Of a stretch of DNA of 64,000 nucleotides, positions 51,419 through 60,553 are shown piece after piece. The position numbers and the translations under genes are program-made. The notes beneath the pieces were generated by a model that saw only the letters and a list, made by a program, of their open reading frames with translations, was not told where the DNA came from and searched no databases. Location of the stretch: NCBI GenBank assembly GCA_023435305.1, contig JAEYRV010000024.1:104595-168594 (forward strand), given 5' to 3'. The DNA comes from Bacillota bacterium (GTDB taxonomy: Bacteria > Bacillota > Clostridia > Acetivibrionales > DTU013). The first letter of the stretch is position 1. Each line of letters opens with the position of its first letter.

Positions 51419-51622
51419 ACTGTGATTTTCTCCCGGCCTGAGATTTTTTATACGCCTTTAACACTGCAGTTCACTGCTCTGATATAGTATTTTGCGCCAT
51501 TACACCGACCTATATACATCCGAAATTTAGGCAATTTTCGCCGCTAAATGTTAAATTTCTATTAAATTTTTAATGTTATGACATTATAATGTTATTTATT
51601 AACAGTAATGTCATTTTTTGAT

Positions 51623-51651
51623 TTGATTATTTAACTTAAAAATGCTACACT
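51623..51651 (+). promoter_or_regulatory. promoter of the LexA-like gene
   Basis: TTGATT (51623-51628) and TACACT (51646-51651) are separated by 17 bp in an AT-rich stretch, about 45 bp before the start codon. I found no clear GAAC-N4-GTTC SOS box nearby. Confidence 0.55.
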
Positions 51652-51694
51652 GTTCTCTATTATGTAAAGCAAAATAGACGAAGGGTGATAAAAA

Positions 51695-52330
51695 TTGATA
51701 GCCAATTACAGCAGCTTAACATCAAAGCAGAAGAAGGTTTATTCAGTAATCGAAAGTTATATCAAAGTAAACGGAATACCCCCGACAGTCCGTGAAATAG
51801 GCGAACTGGTCGGCGAGAAAACTCCGGGTGCCGTACAGGGAATACTTAACCGACTGGAGCAAAAAGGCGTGATAAAGAGGCAGCTTGGCGCTGCAAGGTC
51901 GATCCAGCTTGTTTCACAGGATGACCAGATGTACAGCAAGCCGGTATTCATCCCAAAAATCAAGAAAATCACTAAAAGAAATCTGGATGATCTCACCAGC
52001 ATTTATAATATTGAAAGATACACGCCATTTGCACCGGAAGTGCTTGGCGAAAGCGGATGCTTCTTCCTGATAGACGCTCCCGGTGACGGTCTCGAAGAAA
52101 GCGGTTTCACGGAAGATGATACAATACTTGTCAATACAGCGGCAGACCCTGATGATGGAGATGTCGTACTGGTGTTTTATGAGACACGTGCACTGCTCAG
52201 AAGGTATTATTCCGAAGAAAACGGCACTATTACTCTTAAAGCAGATTCAAGCATACTCGACAAGGAAAACTTCGAGCCTGACGAAATAACAGTAATAGGT
52301 AAGGTCGAAGGCAGATATTCGAAATTCTGA
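51695..52330 (+). CDS. LexA-like repressor lacking the autoproteolytic dyad
   Basis: Residues 8-73 form a LexA-type winged helix (LTSKQKKVYSVIESYIKVNGIPPTVREIG). The rest aligns with the S24 peptidase domain, but the GDSM motif reads G130-D131-G132-L, so the nucleophile Ser is Gly. The ATVKR motif reads ALLRR, so the catalytic Lys is Arg169. No Ala-Gly cleavage site is visible either. It should bind DNA but not self-cleave in response to RecA. The start is TTG at 51695-51697 after GAAGGGTG. It is divergent from iadA and convergent with oppA, with a terminator shared with oppA. Confidence 0.85.
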   Translation: MIANYSSLTSKQKKVYSVIESYIKVNGIPPTVREIGELVGEKTPGAVQGILNRLEQKGVIKRQLGAARSIQLVSQDDQMYSKPVFIPKIKKITKRNLDDLTSIYNIERYTPFAPEVLGESGCFFLIDAPGDGLEESGFTEDDTILVNTAADPDDGDVVLVFYETRALLRRYYSEENGTITLKADSSILDKENFEPDEITVIGKVEGRYSKF

Positions 52331-52350
52331 TATGTCCTTTTAAATGCAAA

Positions 52351-52379
52351 AAAATCCGGCTCATATGAGCCGGATTTTT
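52351..52379. terminator. bidirectional terminator
   Basis: AAAATCCGGCTCAT and its mirror ATGAGCCGGATTTTT form a perfect long stem with A-run on one side and T-run on the other. It ends the LexA-like gene and the convergent opp operon. Confidence 0.93.
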
Positions 52380-52392
52380 CTATTGTTTGTTA

Positions 52393-53994
52393 TTATTTTT
52401 CTGCAGGTACTGTAGCGTACATGAAGTACTTGTAACCCAGAGGTGAGGAGTAGAAGCCCTCGATCTTCTGGTTGAGCAGGTACAGATCCACATAATAGTA
52501 GATCGGTGCAAGCATGCTTTCAGCGAAGATGATGTCTTCTGCTTCATGCATCAGCTTGTAGCGCTCTGCTGTATCAGTTGAAGACTTGACCTTCTTGATG
52601 AGCTCGTCATACTGAGCATTGCTCCACTGAGCATCGTTGTTTCCGCTGCCGGTGATCCACATGTCAAGGAAAGATATAGGATCATTGTAGTCAGCGAGCC
52701 AGCCGTTACGTGCGATGAAGTATTCGCCGTTCTTACGGGTGTTGAGGAATGTGCCCCACTCCTGGGAAACCAGCGTAACATTGACGCCGATCTTCTTCCA
52801 CATATCCTGGAGAGCTTCACCTATCTTCTGATGTCCTGTGCTTTCATTGTACAGGTACTCGATTGTCGGAAGTCCTTTTCCATCCGGATAGCCTGCTTCG
52901 GCAAGAAGCTTCTTTGCCTCTGCAAGATTGGCCTCATATGCTGCCTTTGTAGGATCATAGTAATCTCCGCCTACATCACGGAATTCCTTTGTCGGATCTG
53001 CATCAGTCAATCCTGTGGGAACGAATGCGCCTGCAGGTTCCTGTCCGGACTGGCCTATGTTCACGCATATGAAATCGCGGTCAATAGCAAGGGTCAATGC
53101 TTTACGAACCTTGGGATCATTAAGCGGAGCCTTCTGTGTATTGAAGGATACGTAATATGTTCCCAGCTGTCCTGCGAGGAAGAATTCAGGTTTATTTCTC
53201 CATGCCTCTATTTCATCATTTGGCATATTGTCTGCAAAGAGTATTTCGCCCTTCTGGAAAGCGTTCAATATTGCGTTGTCATCTTCCATAAGGACAAACT
53301 TGATCTTAGGAGTGCCCAGGTTCTTATAATCCCAGTAGTTCTTGTTCTTTTCATAGATCATGTGGGATCCGGGAACCCATTCAGTCATCTTGTAAGGACC
53401 ATTGCCTATATAGGTCTTGGGATCTACTGCCCAGGCATCGCCATTGGCTTCGATAAGATCCTGACGTACAGGTGAATAGGTCGGGAATGCGCAGAGTTCA
53501 AGAAAATATGGAACTGCATTCTTCAGCTTGACTACAAAGGTTTTGTCATCAGGCGCACTGATATTGAGGGTGCCTTCATCATAACCGTCAATTACTTCGT
53601 ACATGTAAGCGTAGTCGGCTGCTGTTTCAGGGTCTATGGCACGATTCCAGGAATATACGAAATCACTTGCCTTGAGAGCTTTTCCATCACTCCATTTCAA
53701 ACCATCACGGAGGTGGAAGGTGTAAGTTGTTCCATCTTCACTGATGTCATAGCTCTTTGCCTGACCAGGAACAGGAGTACCGTTCTTGTCGAGTGTCATA
53801 AGGCCTTCAAAACCATGGATGATCAGCGTTGCTCCGTCAACCGAGGAGTTCAGTGCCGGATCGATCGTGTCCGGATCAGGTCCTACACAAACTGTCAGGA
53901 CATCTGCTTTTCCCGCATTGGCTCCGCCGCACGCGGTGAAAAGCATACTGAATACCAGTACAAATGAGATCAGAAGTGCTGCTTTCCGTTTCAT
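52393..53994 (-). CDS. oppA: oligopeptide ABC transporter substrate-binding lipoprotein
   Basis: Signal peptide with lipobox (VFSMLFTACGG, Cys22) and the family 5 extracellular solute-binding fold (DTIDPALNSSVDGATLIIHGFEGL). The 533-aa length is typical of OppA. It captures peptides outside the cell and hands them to OppBC. It is the last gene of oppBCDFA, 142 bp after oppF; an inverted repeat in that gap may allow separate expression levels. GGAGGAAATT precedes the ATG. Confidence 0.94.
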   Translation of the reverse strand: MKRKAALLISFVLVFSMLFTACGGANAGKADVLTVCVGPDPDTIDPALNSSVDGATLIIHGFEGLMTLDKNGTPVPGQAKSYDISEDGTTYTFHLRDGLKWSDGKALKASDFVYSWNRAIDPETAADYAYMYEVIDGYDEGTLNISAPDDKTFVVKLKNAVPYFLELCAFPTYSPVRQDLIEANGDAWAVDPKTYIGNGPYKMTEWVPGSHMIYEKNKNYWDYKNLGTPKIKFVLMEDDNAILNAFQKGEILFADNMPNDEIEAWRNKPEFFLAGQLGTYYVSFNTQKAPLNDPKVRKALTLAIDRDFICVNIGQSGQEPAGAFVPTGLTDADPTKEFRDVGGDYYDPTKAAYEANLAEAKKLLAEAGYPDGKGLPTIEYLYNESTGHQKIGEALQDMWKKIGVNVTLVSQEWGTFLNTRKNGEYFIARNGWLADYNDPISFLDMWITGSGNNDAQWSNAQYDELIKKVKSSTDTAERYKLMHEAEDIIFAESMLAPIYYYVDLYLLNQKIEGFYSSPLGYKYFMYATVPAEK

Positions 53995-54050
53995 ATAATT
54001 TCCTCCTATAATTTTTCAGTACTATATGTACCGTATTTATTAAAATGCAA

Positions 54051-54108
54051 CCATTCAGGAGCCGCATACCAAATAATATCGTCTATTTGTTATAATCCCC
54101 CTGAATGG
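54051..54108. other. inverted repeat between oppF and oppA
   Basis: CCATTCAGG (54051-54059) and CCTGAATGG (54100-54108) are perfect 9-bp arms around a 40-base AT-rich loop. Such a stem could halt 3' decay or attenuate readthrough from oppF to oppA. Confidence 0.5.
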
Positions 54109-54136
54109 CTTCATTTAATACATAATAATTTGTATG

Positions 54137-55105
54137 TCAGTTTATCTTGTCAATATGATGACATGCAACGCTGTGTCCCGGCGAAACCTCTTTGAATTCA
54201 GGTTCCTGCTGTGCGCAAAGCTCGGTAGCATACCTGCATCTTGTCCTGAACCTGCAGCCTGACGGCGGGTTCAGCGGACTGGGCACATCGCCCTCCAGCA
54301 CTATCCTTTGCTTCTTGCGGCTTTCCTCAGGATCTGCAACAGGTATTGCAGAAATAAGCGATTTGGTATACGGGTGCAGATTGTGGAAGGTCAACTCGTA
54401 GCTGTCAGCGAGCTCAACCAGCTTGCCCAGATACATTACTCCTATCCTGTTGCTTATATGCTTGACTACATTAAGATCATGGGCAATGAACAGATAAGTC
54501 AGCCCCAGATCCTGCTGAAGTTCTTCAAACATATTTACCACCTGTGCCTGTATTGAAACGTCCAACGCCGATATAGGCTCATCGCATACGATAAACTCCG
54601 GATCCACAGCAAGTGCCCTTGCTATACCGATTCGCTGGCGCTGTCCGCCTGAGAACTCGTGAGGATAGCGGTTGGCGTGTTCACTGTTCAGTCCGACACG
54701 CTCCAGCATCGCATAGATCTTTTCCTTACGTTCGTTTTTGTTGGACGTCAGCTTATGGATATCAATAGCCTCACCAACTATATCGCCAACCGTCATACGC
54801 GGATCAAGGCTGGCATAGGGATCCTGGAAAACGATCTGCATCTTGCGCCTGTAAGGCAGCATGTCAGCTTTTGTGATATCCTTGCCATCGTAGATTATCT
54901 GTCCGCTTGTGGGCTCATAAAGTCTTAAAAGCGTACGGCCAGTGGTGGTCTTTCCGCAACCGCTCTCACCGACAAGTCCCAGCGTTTCGCCCTTATCTAT
55001 ATAAAAACTCACATCATCGACTGCTTTTACATACATTGGGTTAAACATGCTTCCGCCTGCGCGGAAATACTGCTTCAGGTTTTTTACCTCAACAAGTCTG
55101 CTCAT
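54137..55105 (-). CDS. oppF: oligopeptide ABC transporter ATP-binding protein OppF
   Basis: The 322-aa ATPase has Walker A GESGCGKTT, signature FSGGQRQRIGIARAL, Walker B FIVCDEPISALD and the C-terminal oligopeptide domain with CRFRTRCRYATELC (Fe-S or Zn-like cysteines seen in DppF/OppF). It forms a heterodimer with OppD. Its ATG overlaps the oppD stop by four bases. Confidence 0.95.
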   Translation of the reverse strand: MSRLVEVKNLKQYFRAGGSMFNPMYVKAVDDVSFYIDKGETLGLVGESGCGKTTTGRTLLRLYEPTSGQIIYDGKDITKADMLPYRRKMQIVFQDPYASLDPRMTVGDIVGEAIDIHKLTSNKNERKEKIYAMLERVGLNSEHANRYPHEFSGGQRQRIGIARALAVDPEFIVCDEPISALDVSIQAQVVNMFEELQQDLGLTYLFIAHDLNVVKHISNRIGVMYLGKLVELADSYELTFHNLHPYTKSLISAIPVADPEESRKKQRIVLEGDVPSPLNPPSGCRFRTRCRYATELCAQQEPEFKEVSPGHSVACHHIDKIN

Positions 55106-56112
55106 GCTTTATCCCTCCCTTGCACAGCCTCTTCCTTCTGCAGGAGCCAGCATGCGCTGTAATGATCCTCCGAAATATGGGTATATTCCGGCATCTTCTT
55201 CAAGCATATCTTCATACAGCTGTCACAGCGCGGAGCAAATGGGCATCCAGCAGGCGGATTGAGCATATCCACCGGTGTGCCTTCTATCGGGACCAGCTTT
55301 TTATGATCCTTGTCGGTCAGCTTCGGTATGCTGCGGAGCAGACCCTTTGTGTATTCATGCTTGGGATTGTAGAATATTTCATCTGTTGTTCCATATTCAA
55401 CTATTTTCCCTGCGTACATGACAGCAATTTTCTTGCACATATTTGCTACTATGCCCAAGTCATGAGTAATCATAATTATGGACATACCAATTTTATTCTT
55501 CAGCTCTATCATCAATTCCAATATCTGAGCCTGTATTGTAACATCCAGCGCTGTTGTCGGCTCGTCCGCTATGAGCAGCTTGGGTTCACAGGCAAGGGCT
55601 ATGGCTATCATGACCCTCTGCCGCATGCCTCCCGAAAGCTCATGAGGATATTGCTTCAGACGCTTCTCCGGCTCGTTTATGCCTACCAGCTTTAAAAGTT
55701 CTATAGCACGTTCATGTGCCTGCTTTTTATCCTTGTCGGTATGGAGCAGGATAACCTCGGTTATCTGGTTTCCGATGGTATATACGGGGTTCAGGCTCGT
55801 CATCGGATCCTGGAAAATGATACTGACTTCATTTCCACGCATCTTGCGCATGTCGTTTTCTGTCATGTCATTTATCCTGTGCCCGTTAAAATCAATAGTA
55901 CCTCCCACGATACGTCCGGGATGGGCAGTAAGCCCCATCAGCGAATATGCGGTAACACTCTTGCCGCTTCCGCTTTCACCGACAATGCCCAGAACATCGC
56001 CTTCCTCCATCTGTATCGAAACGTCATTCAATGCCTTTACCTCTCCGGCAGGTGTAAAGAAGGAAAGACGCAGGTTCTTTATATCAAGCAGTGTATTTCC
56101 CATTTCATTCAC
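55102..56112 (-). CDS. oppD: oligopeptide ABC transporter ATP-binding protein OppD
   Basis: The 336-aa ATPase has GESGSGKSV, LSGGMRQRVMIAIAL, LLIADEPTTALD and the C-terminal CPFAPRCDSCMKIC cysteine cluster. It pairs with OppF to drive peptide import. The start ATG lies one base after the oppC stop, so the genes are co-translated. Confidence 0.95.
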   Translation of the reverse strand: MNEMGNTLLDIKNLRLSFFTPAGEVKALNDVSIQMEEGDVLGIVGESGSGKSVTAYSLMGLTAHPGRIVGGTIDFNGHRINDMTENDMRKMRGNEVSIIFQDPMTSLNPVYTIGNQITEVILLHTDKDKKQAHERAIELLKLVGINEPEKRLKQYPHELSGGMRQRVMIAIALACEPKLLIADEPTTALDVTIQAQILELMIELKNKIGMSIIMITHDLGIVANMCKKIAVMYAGKIVEYGTTDEIFYNPKHEYTKGLLRSIPKLTDKDHKKLVPIEGTPVDMLNPPAGCPFAPRCDSCMKICLKKMPEYTHISEDHYSACWLLQKEEAVQGRDKA

Positions 56113-56113
56113 C

Positions 56114-57172
56114 TCAGTTCTTCAGTTTCGGGTCAAACGCATCTCTTAATCCATCCCCGATCAGGTTGAACGACAGTATGATCAAGCTGATCATGATCGC
56201 CGGTGCCAGCAGCCTGTACGGATAAGAGGTGATGCCGCCTATGGCCTGTGAAGCCATGGATCCAAGGCTCGGCATCGGTGCTGCAACGCCTATTCCAATA
56301 AAGCTAAGGAAGCTCTCTGTAAAAATTGATGCCGGTATCTGCAGTGTTGTTGTAACTATCAGCGTGCCCATGCAGTTTGTAAGCAGGTGCTTCTTTATGA
56401 TCCTGCCATGACTTGCTCCCAGCGCCTTAGCGGCGGTCACAAACTCCAGCTCCTTGAGTGTGAGTATCTGGCTTCTGACTATCCTGGCCATTCCGACCCA
56501 GTAAAGCAGTACAAAAACTATAAATATACATATCAAACCGACACCGAGGGTATTAATCCAGCCGAAGCCCGGCACGGTGTCCGCCAGATTCTGCAAAGGA
56601 TATTTCAATGTTACCATCAGCAATATTATGATCAGGATGTCAGGCACAGTATAGATTATGTCGACAAGCCTCATCATTATCATATCCACCTTGCCGCCAA
56701 AGTATCCTGTAATGGCTCCATAAACCGAACCTATGAGCAGGACCAGTACGCTGGCTACGATACCTACCAGCAGCGATATCCGGCTTCCCATCATCAAGCG
56801 TACCATCGTATCACGCCCGAGGGAATCGGTTCCCATAAAATGGGGAAAAACGCTCTGCCCTTGTTCCATCAGCGCCTGTTCATCCGCCGAATACGCCATC
56901 GGAGCAAGATTTTCGCTCCCCCTTATCTGCTGCTCGTAGGAATAAGGGTAAAAAGCCGGCATTACAAAAGCAAATATCATTACAAATACTATTACAAAAA
57001 AGCTTACCATGGCTATCTTGTTTCTTTTAAACCGACGAAATCCGTCGCGCCAGAAGCTGACGCTTTTTCGCATGATCACCAGACTCTGTTTCTCTTCCCT
57101 GTCGGCCGGCAAAAAGTCTGAAACATCAAGCTGAAAGCTGAAAGGATTTTTCTTTTCGTTCATCATCGCCAT
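56114..57172 (-). CDS. oppC: oligopeptide ABC transporter permease OppC
   Basis: The 352-aa permease has an ~80-residue N-terminal region with one membrane helix and then the BPD transport domain, including the EAA loop (LKELEFVTAAKALGASHGRII). TMVRLMMGSRISL and GTDSLGRD are OppC/DppC hallmarks. GGGAGCGAGG precedes the ATG. It lies 15 bp after oppB. Confidence 0.94.
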   Translation of the reverse strand: MAMMNEKKNPFSFQLDVSDFLPADREEKQSLVIMRKSVSFWRDGFRRFKRNKIAMVSFFVIVFVMIFAFVMPAFYPYSYEQQIRGSENLAPMAYSADEQALMEQGQSVFPHFMGTDSLGRDTMVRLMMGSRISLLVGIVASVLVLLIGSVYGAITGYFGGKVDMIMMRLVDIIYTVPDILIIILLMVTLKYPLQNLADTVPGFGWINTLGVGLICIFIVFVLLYWVGMARIVRSQILTLKELEFVTAAKALGASHGRIIKKHLLTNCMGTLIVTTTLQIPASIFTESFLSFIGIGVAAPMPSLGSMASQAIGGITSYPYRLLAPAIMISLIILSFNLIGDGLRDAFDPKLKN

Positions 57173-57187
57173 CTATGTCCTCGCTCC

Positions 57188-58105
57188 CTATCTCAGTTTT
57201 ATCCGCGGGTCTATCAGCTTGTATGCAATATCGACCATCAGGTTCATTGTAATGATCAAAAATGCAAGAAAGATAGTTGTACCCATTATCATTGTGTAAT
57301 CCCTGTTAATGATCGAGCTGATAAAGTCATTGCCCAATCCCGGGATCGTGAATATCTTCTCAACAACAAAGCTTCCAGTGAGCGTATATGCAAGCAGTGG
57401 TCCCAAATAAGTGACTACCGGCAGTATCGCATTACGCAGCGCATGCTTGAACAGCATTACAAACTGGGATAAGCCCTTTGCTTTCGCAGTACGCATATAA
57501 TCCTGACCCAGTACCTCCAGCATACTTGAACGCATCAGTCTGGTAATATAGGATGAGGGATAGAATGCCAGCGCCGCTACCGGCATGATATAGTGCAGCG
57601 GAGACGAAAGGCCGTAAGTCGGAAGCAAATCAAGCTTAACGCTAAGAATCATCATCAGTACTGTTGAAACGACAAAGCTTGGAACGGCGATACCACAGGT
57701 CGATATGACAATAATCAGGTTGTCTATCCATTTGCCCCTGTTAAGAGCCGCTATACTTCCAAGCGGCACGCCTATGAGGACTGCCAGCAGTATCGAGATC
57801 CCTCCCAATCTGGCTGACACCTTGAAGCCTGTGGTTACTATCTGTTTCACGGTACGCCCTCTCTGTTTGATTGAAGGACCCATATCACCCTTGAGTATCT
57901 TGACCATATAGTTTTTATACTGAACTATTTTGGGCTGATCGAGTCCGTACTTTTCATTCAGAGCCTTGAGAGTCGCTTCCGACGGTGCTTTTTCCGAAAG
58001 GAAAGGTCCGCCGGGAACCATATTCATCAAAGCGAAAGTAATTGATGAGACAAGCCACAATGTGACTATCGCAAGCAACACTCTTTTTATTACATAATTC
58101 CCCAT
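57188..58105 (-). CDS. oppB: oligopeptide ABC transporter permease OppB
   Basis: The 305-aa permease starts MGNYVIKRVLLAIVTLWLVS and has the EAA loop (MRTAKAKGLSQFVMLFKHAL) and the TGSFVVEKIFTIPGLG signature of OppB/DppB. It forms the channel with OppC. AAGGGGTG lies six bases before the ATG. It is the first gene of the oppBCDFA operon. Confidence 0.95.
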   Translation of the reverse strand: MGNYVIKRVLLAIVTLWLVSSITFALMNMVPGGPFLSEKAPSEATLKALNEKYGLDQPKIVQYKNYMVKILKGDMGPSIKQRGRTVKQIVTTGFKVSARLGGISILLAVLIGVPLGSIAALNRGKWIDNLIIVISTCGIAVPSFVVSTVLMMILSVKLDLLPTYGLSSPLHYIMPVAALAFYPSSYITRLMRSSMLEVLGQDYMRTAKAKGLSQFVMLFKHALRNAILPVVTYLGPLLAYTLTGSFVVEKIFTIPGLGNDFISSIINRDYTMIMGTTIFLAFLIITMNLMVDIAYKLIDPRIKLR

Positions 58106-58223
58106 TAAGACACCCCTTACTATGTTGAAAAATAAACACGCATAAAACCTAATACACTATATACCCACAAATTTCTACATCAAAATACATAAATTCCAAC
58201 TGATAAATAAATCAGTAGTTAAC

Positions 58224-58252
58224 ATAATACAATAAAGTTCATACCAAATCAA
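58224..58252 (-). promoter_or_regulatory. promoter of the opp operon
   Basis: On the minus strand TTGATT (58247-58252) and TATTAT (58224-58229) are 17 bp apart, about 115 bp upstream of oppB. Confidence 0.6.
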
Positions 58253-58702
58253 TGTATAATAACTTCCGCCAGCCAGTATTATTTACCATTCGAAGACTTT
58301 AATACCAACATCAAAAAAACCATCCGCCTTCAAACACGATCAGTAATTTTAACCGTATACTCCACGAATACTTTTGTTCTTCCTGAAAGCACGGCAATTA
58401 TATACTATCAGTATTTAAGAATGGTTTCAATGGGTTACATAAAGTGTATATTTATACATCAGGATTCATTATGGAGTATTTTTAAACAGAAAACATCCGA
58501 TATACTGCCTGGTTACAAAAACCGCGTTTCGTGGGCAGTATTCGGTGTTTCCAATAAGGGCCAGTTCTCCCATATTCTTTAGGTGCTCGAACGAAGCGCA
58601 TCTATTTATTGCCATCATTTGCATTATCTGCACAGATAATCATGTATATACATTTATATTCACTAATATTCATAATGGCCCTTCGCCGATTTATTTCCCA
58701 CA
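58253..58702. other. intergenic stretch between leuB and the opp promoter
   Basis: AT-rich, without a gene I can support. It includes one lone member of the GGGGACAGTTCT family (GGGCCAGTTCTCCCA at 58558). Confidence 0.5.
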
Positions 58703-59785
58703 TTACGCCTGCTGGATTTCCCTGACGATAAGCGCGCCCATTTCCCGAGTCCCCGCAGCAGCAATGCCCGCCGACGCTATATCAGCCGTACGGTATCCCT
58801 TTTCCAGAACACTCTTTACCGCATTCTCAATAGCATCAGCCGCAGCATACTGTTTGAATGAATAGCGCAGCATCATGGCTGTTGATAGAATCGTCGCTAT
58901 GGGATTTGCCTTGTCCATACCTGCAATGTCGGGAGCCGAGCCATGGATGGGCTCATAAAGCCCCAAAGTTCCGCTTCCAAGGCTTGCTGAAGGAAGCATG
59001 CCTATAGAACCGGTGATCATGGATGCCTCATCCGACAGTATGTCGCCAAACAAATTCGAGGTCACAATTACATCGAACTGTCCGGGATTTCTGACAAGCT
59101 GCATGGCGGCATTATCCACATACATGTGGTTCAAAACCACCTCCGGATATTCGCGCGCCTTTCTGATCACTACCTCGCGCCAGAGCTTCGAACTCTCCAG
59201 TACATTAGCCTTATCTATGGAGGTCACTATGCCGCGGCGTTTTCTGGCAGCTTCAAATGCGATGGACGCTATGCGTTCTATCTCAGACACCGAGTACCTT
59301 TCCGTATCAAAGGCAGATTCATCAGCAGTGCCAGTACCGGATCTCCCTCGATCTCCGAAGTAAATTCCCCCGGTAAGCTCTCTGACAACAAGTATATCGA
59401 TCGTATCTCCTATGATTTCGGATTTCAGCGGAGATGCATCCCTTAATGCTTCATATATCACGGCAGGCCTCAGATTGGCATAGAGGCCGAGTCCAGCCCT
59501 TATGCCCAGCAGCCCTGCCTCAGGAGTCCTGCTGCGGGGAAGTCCTTCCCATTTGGGTCCGCCTACAGCTCCAAGAAGAACAGCATCGCTCTCCTTGCAG
59601 GCCTGCAGCGTAACATCAGGCAGCGGCACACCATATTCATCAATGGCACAGCCTCCCATCATTTCCTCACGCAGTTCAAAGCCGATACCGAACCTTTCTC
59701 CTGCCGCTTTAAGGACATTTATCGCCTGGTCAGTGACCTCAGGCCCAATGCCATCACCTTTTAAAACTGTTATTCTATATTTCAC
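58703..59785 (-). CDS. leuB: 3-isopropylmalate dehydrogenase
   Basis: The 360-aa enzyme has LKGDGIGPEVTDQAINVL, GGPKWEGLPRSRTPEAGLL, LTGGIYFG, VDNAAMQLVRNP, TSNLFGDILSDEASMI and PIHGSAPDIAGMDKANP, the full set of LeuB motifs. It oxidises and decarboxylates 3-isopropylmalate with NAD in leucine synthesis. The GTG start at 59783-59785 lies three bases after GGAGGAATT's spacing region. It follows leuD by 56 bp, most of which is a duplicated piece of leuD. Confidence 0.96.
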   Translation of the reverse strand: MKYRITVLKGDGIGPEVTDQAINVLKAAGERFGIGFELREEMMGGCAIDEYGVPLPDVTLQACKESDAVLLGAVGGPKWEGLPRSRTPEAGLLGIRAGLGLYANLRPAVIYEALRDASPLKSEIIGDTIDILVVRELTGGIYFGDRGRSGTGTADESAFDTERYSVSEIERIASIAFEAARKRRGIVTSIDKANVLESSKLWREVVIRKAREYPEVVLNHMYVDNAAMQLVRNPGQFDVIVTSNLFGDILSDEASMITGSIGMLPSASLGSGTLGLYEPIHGSAPDIAGMDKANPIATILSTAMMLRYSFKQYAAADAIENAVKSVLEKGYRTADIASAGIAAAGTREMGALIVREIQQA

Positions 59786-59804
59786 CTGAATTCCTCCTCA
59801 TGAG

Positions 59805-59893
59805 CCTTCCTGCCTGATGTATCCAATCAGTCCGTCGGCCGCTATGATCCTTCCTGCCTGATGTAACCTATCAATCCATCGGCCGCTATGATT
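59805..59893. repeat. 44-bp tandem duplication of the leuD 3' end
   Basis: The last codons of leuD are repeated directly after the stop codon with four or five mismatches (core CTTCCTGCCTGATGTA). Because 44 is not a multiple of three, the junction creates the present TAG stop; the older stop (TGA) remains in the second copy. Confidence 0.8.
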
Positions 59894-60333
59894 CTTTGCA
59901 TAAATTCCGGGAATGCCTCTCCTCTGTATGTGACATTTTTCGTCAGATTGCTGATGATGCCGGTGTCGAAATCAATTTCCAGTTCGTCTCCCTCATCGAT
60001 ATCCTTTGCTGCCTCAGGGCATTCCAATATGGGCAGCCCGATATTTATGGCATTGCGGTAGAATATCCTGGCAAAGGTTTCCGCAATGATGCATGATATG
60101 CCCGAAGCCTTTATTGCAATCGGAGCATGCTCCCTTGACGAGCCGCAGCCAAAATTCCTGCCGGCTGTCATTATATCTCCCTTTTTCACTCTTTTCACAA
60201 AGCCGGCATCCAGATCCTCCATGCAATGAGCCGCCAGCTCGGACGGTTCGCTTGTGGTCAGATATCTTGCCGGTATTATGACATCGGTGTCAACATTATC
60301 TCCATATTTGATTACATTTCCCTTAACCTTCAT
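59842..60333 (-). CDS. leuD: 3-isopropylmalate dehydratase small subunit
   Basis: The 163-aa swivel-domain protein has GDNVDTDVIIPARYL, GRNFGCGSSREHAPIAI and NIGLPILEC, typical of the archaeal/clostridial-type small subunit. With LeuC it isomerises 2-isopropylmalate. The start has CAGGAGGTATTGATTT upstream. Its 3' end lies in a 44-bp tandem duplication. Confidence 0.96.
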   Translation of the reverse strand: MKVKGNVIKYGDNVDTDVIIPARYLTTSEPSELAAHCMEDLDAGFVKRVKKGDIMTAGRNFGCGSSREHAPIAIKASGISCIIAETFARIFYRNAINIGLPILECPEAAKDIDEGDELEIDFDTGIISNLTKNVTYRGEAFPEFMQRIIAADGLIGYIRQEGS

Positions 60334-60369
60334 AAATCAATACCTCCTGTATGTCGTACTATCCCTGCG

Positions 60370-60545
60370 AACAATGCTCCTGCGACAAATACACGCTGCC
60401 CCATGCGGCAAACACATACCACCATATGGCATACGCGCCACCCTGTGGCAAATGCACACTGCTGTGCGGCAATCACGCTACTCTACAGCAAATGCGCATT
60501 GCTATGCGGCAATCACATACTGCCATGCGGTAAGACATTGCACCC
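60370..60545. repeat. ~21-bp degenerate tandem repeat between leuC and leuD
   Basis: About seven units of the form GCGGCAATCACATACTGCCAT fill the 220-bp leuC-leuD gap. No start codon with a ribosome site opens a gene here; the repeat separates two genes that are usually adjacent. Confidence 0.75.
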
Positions 60546-60553
60546 CCAACAGA

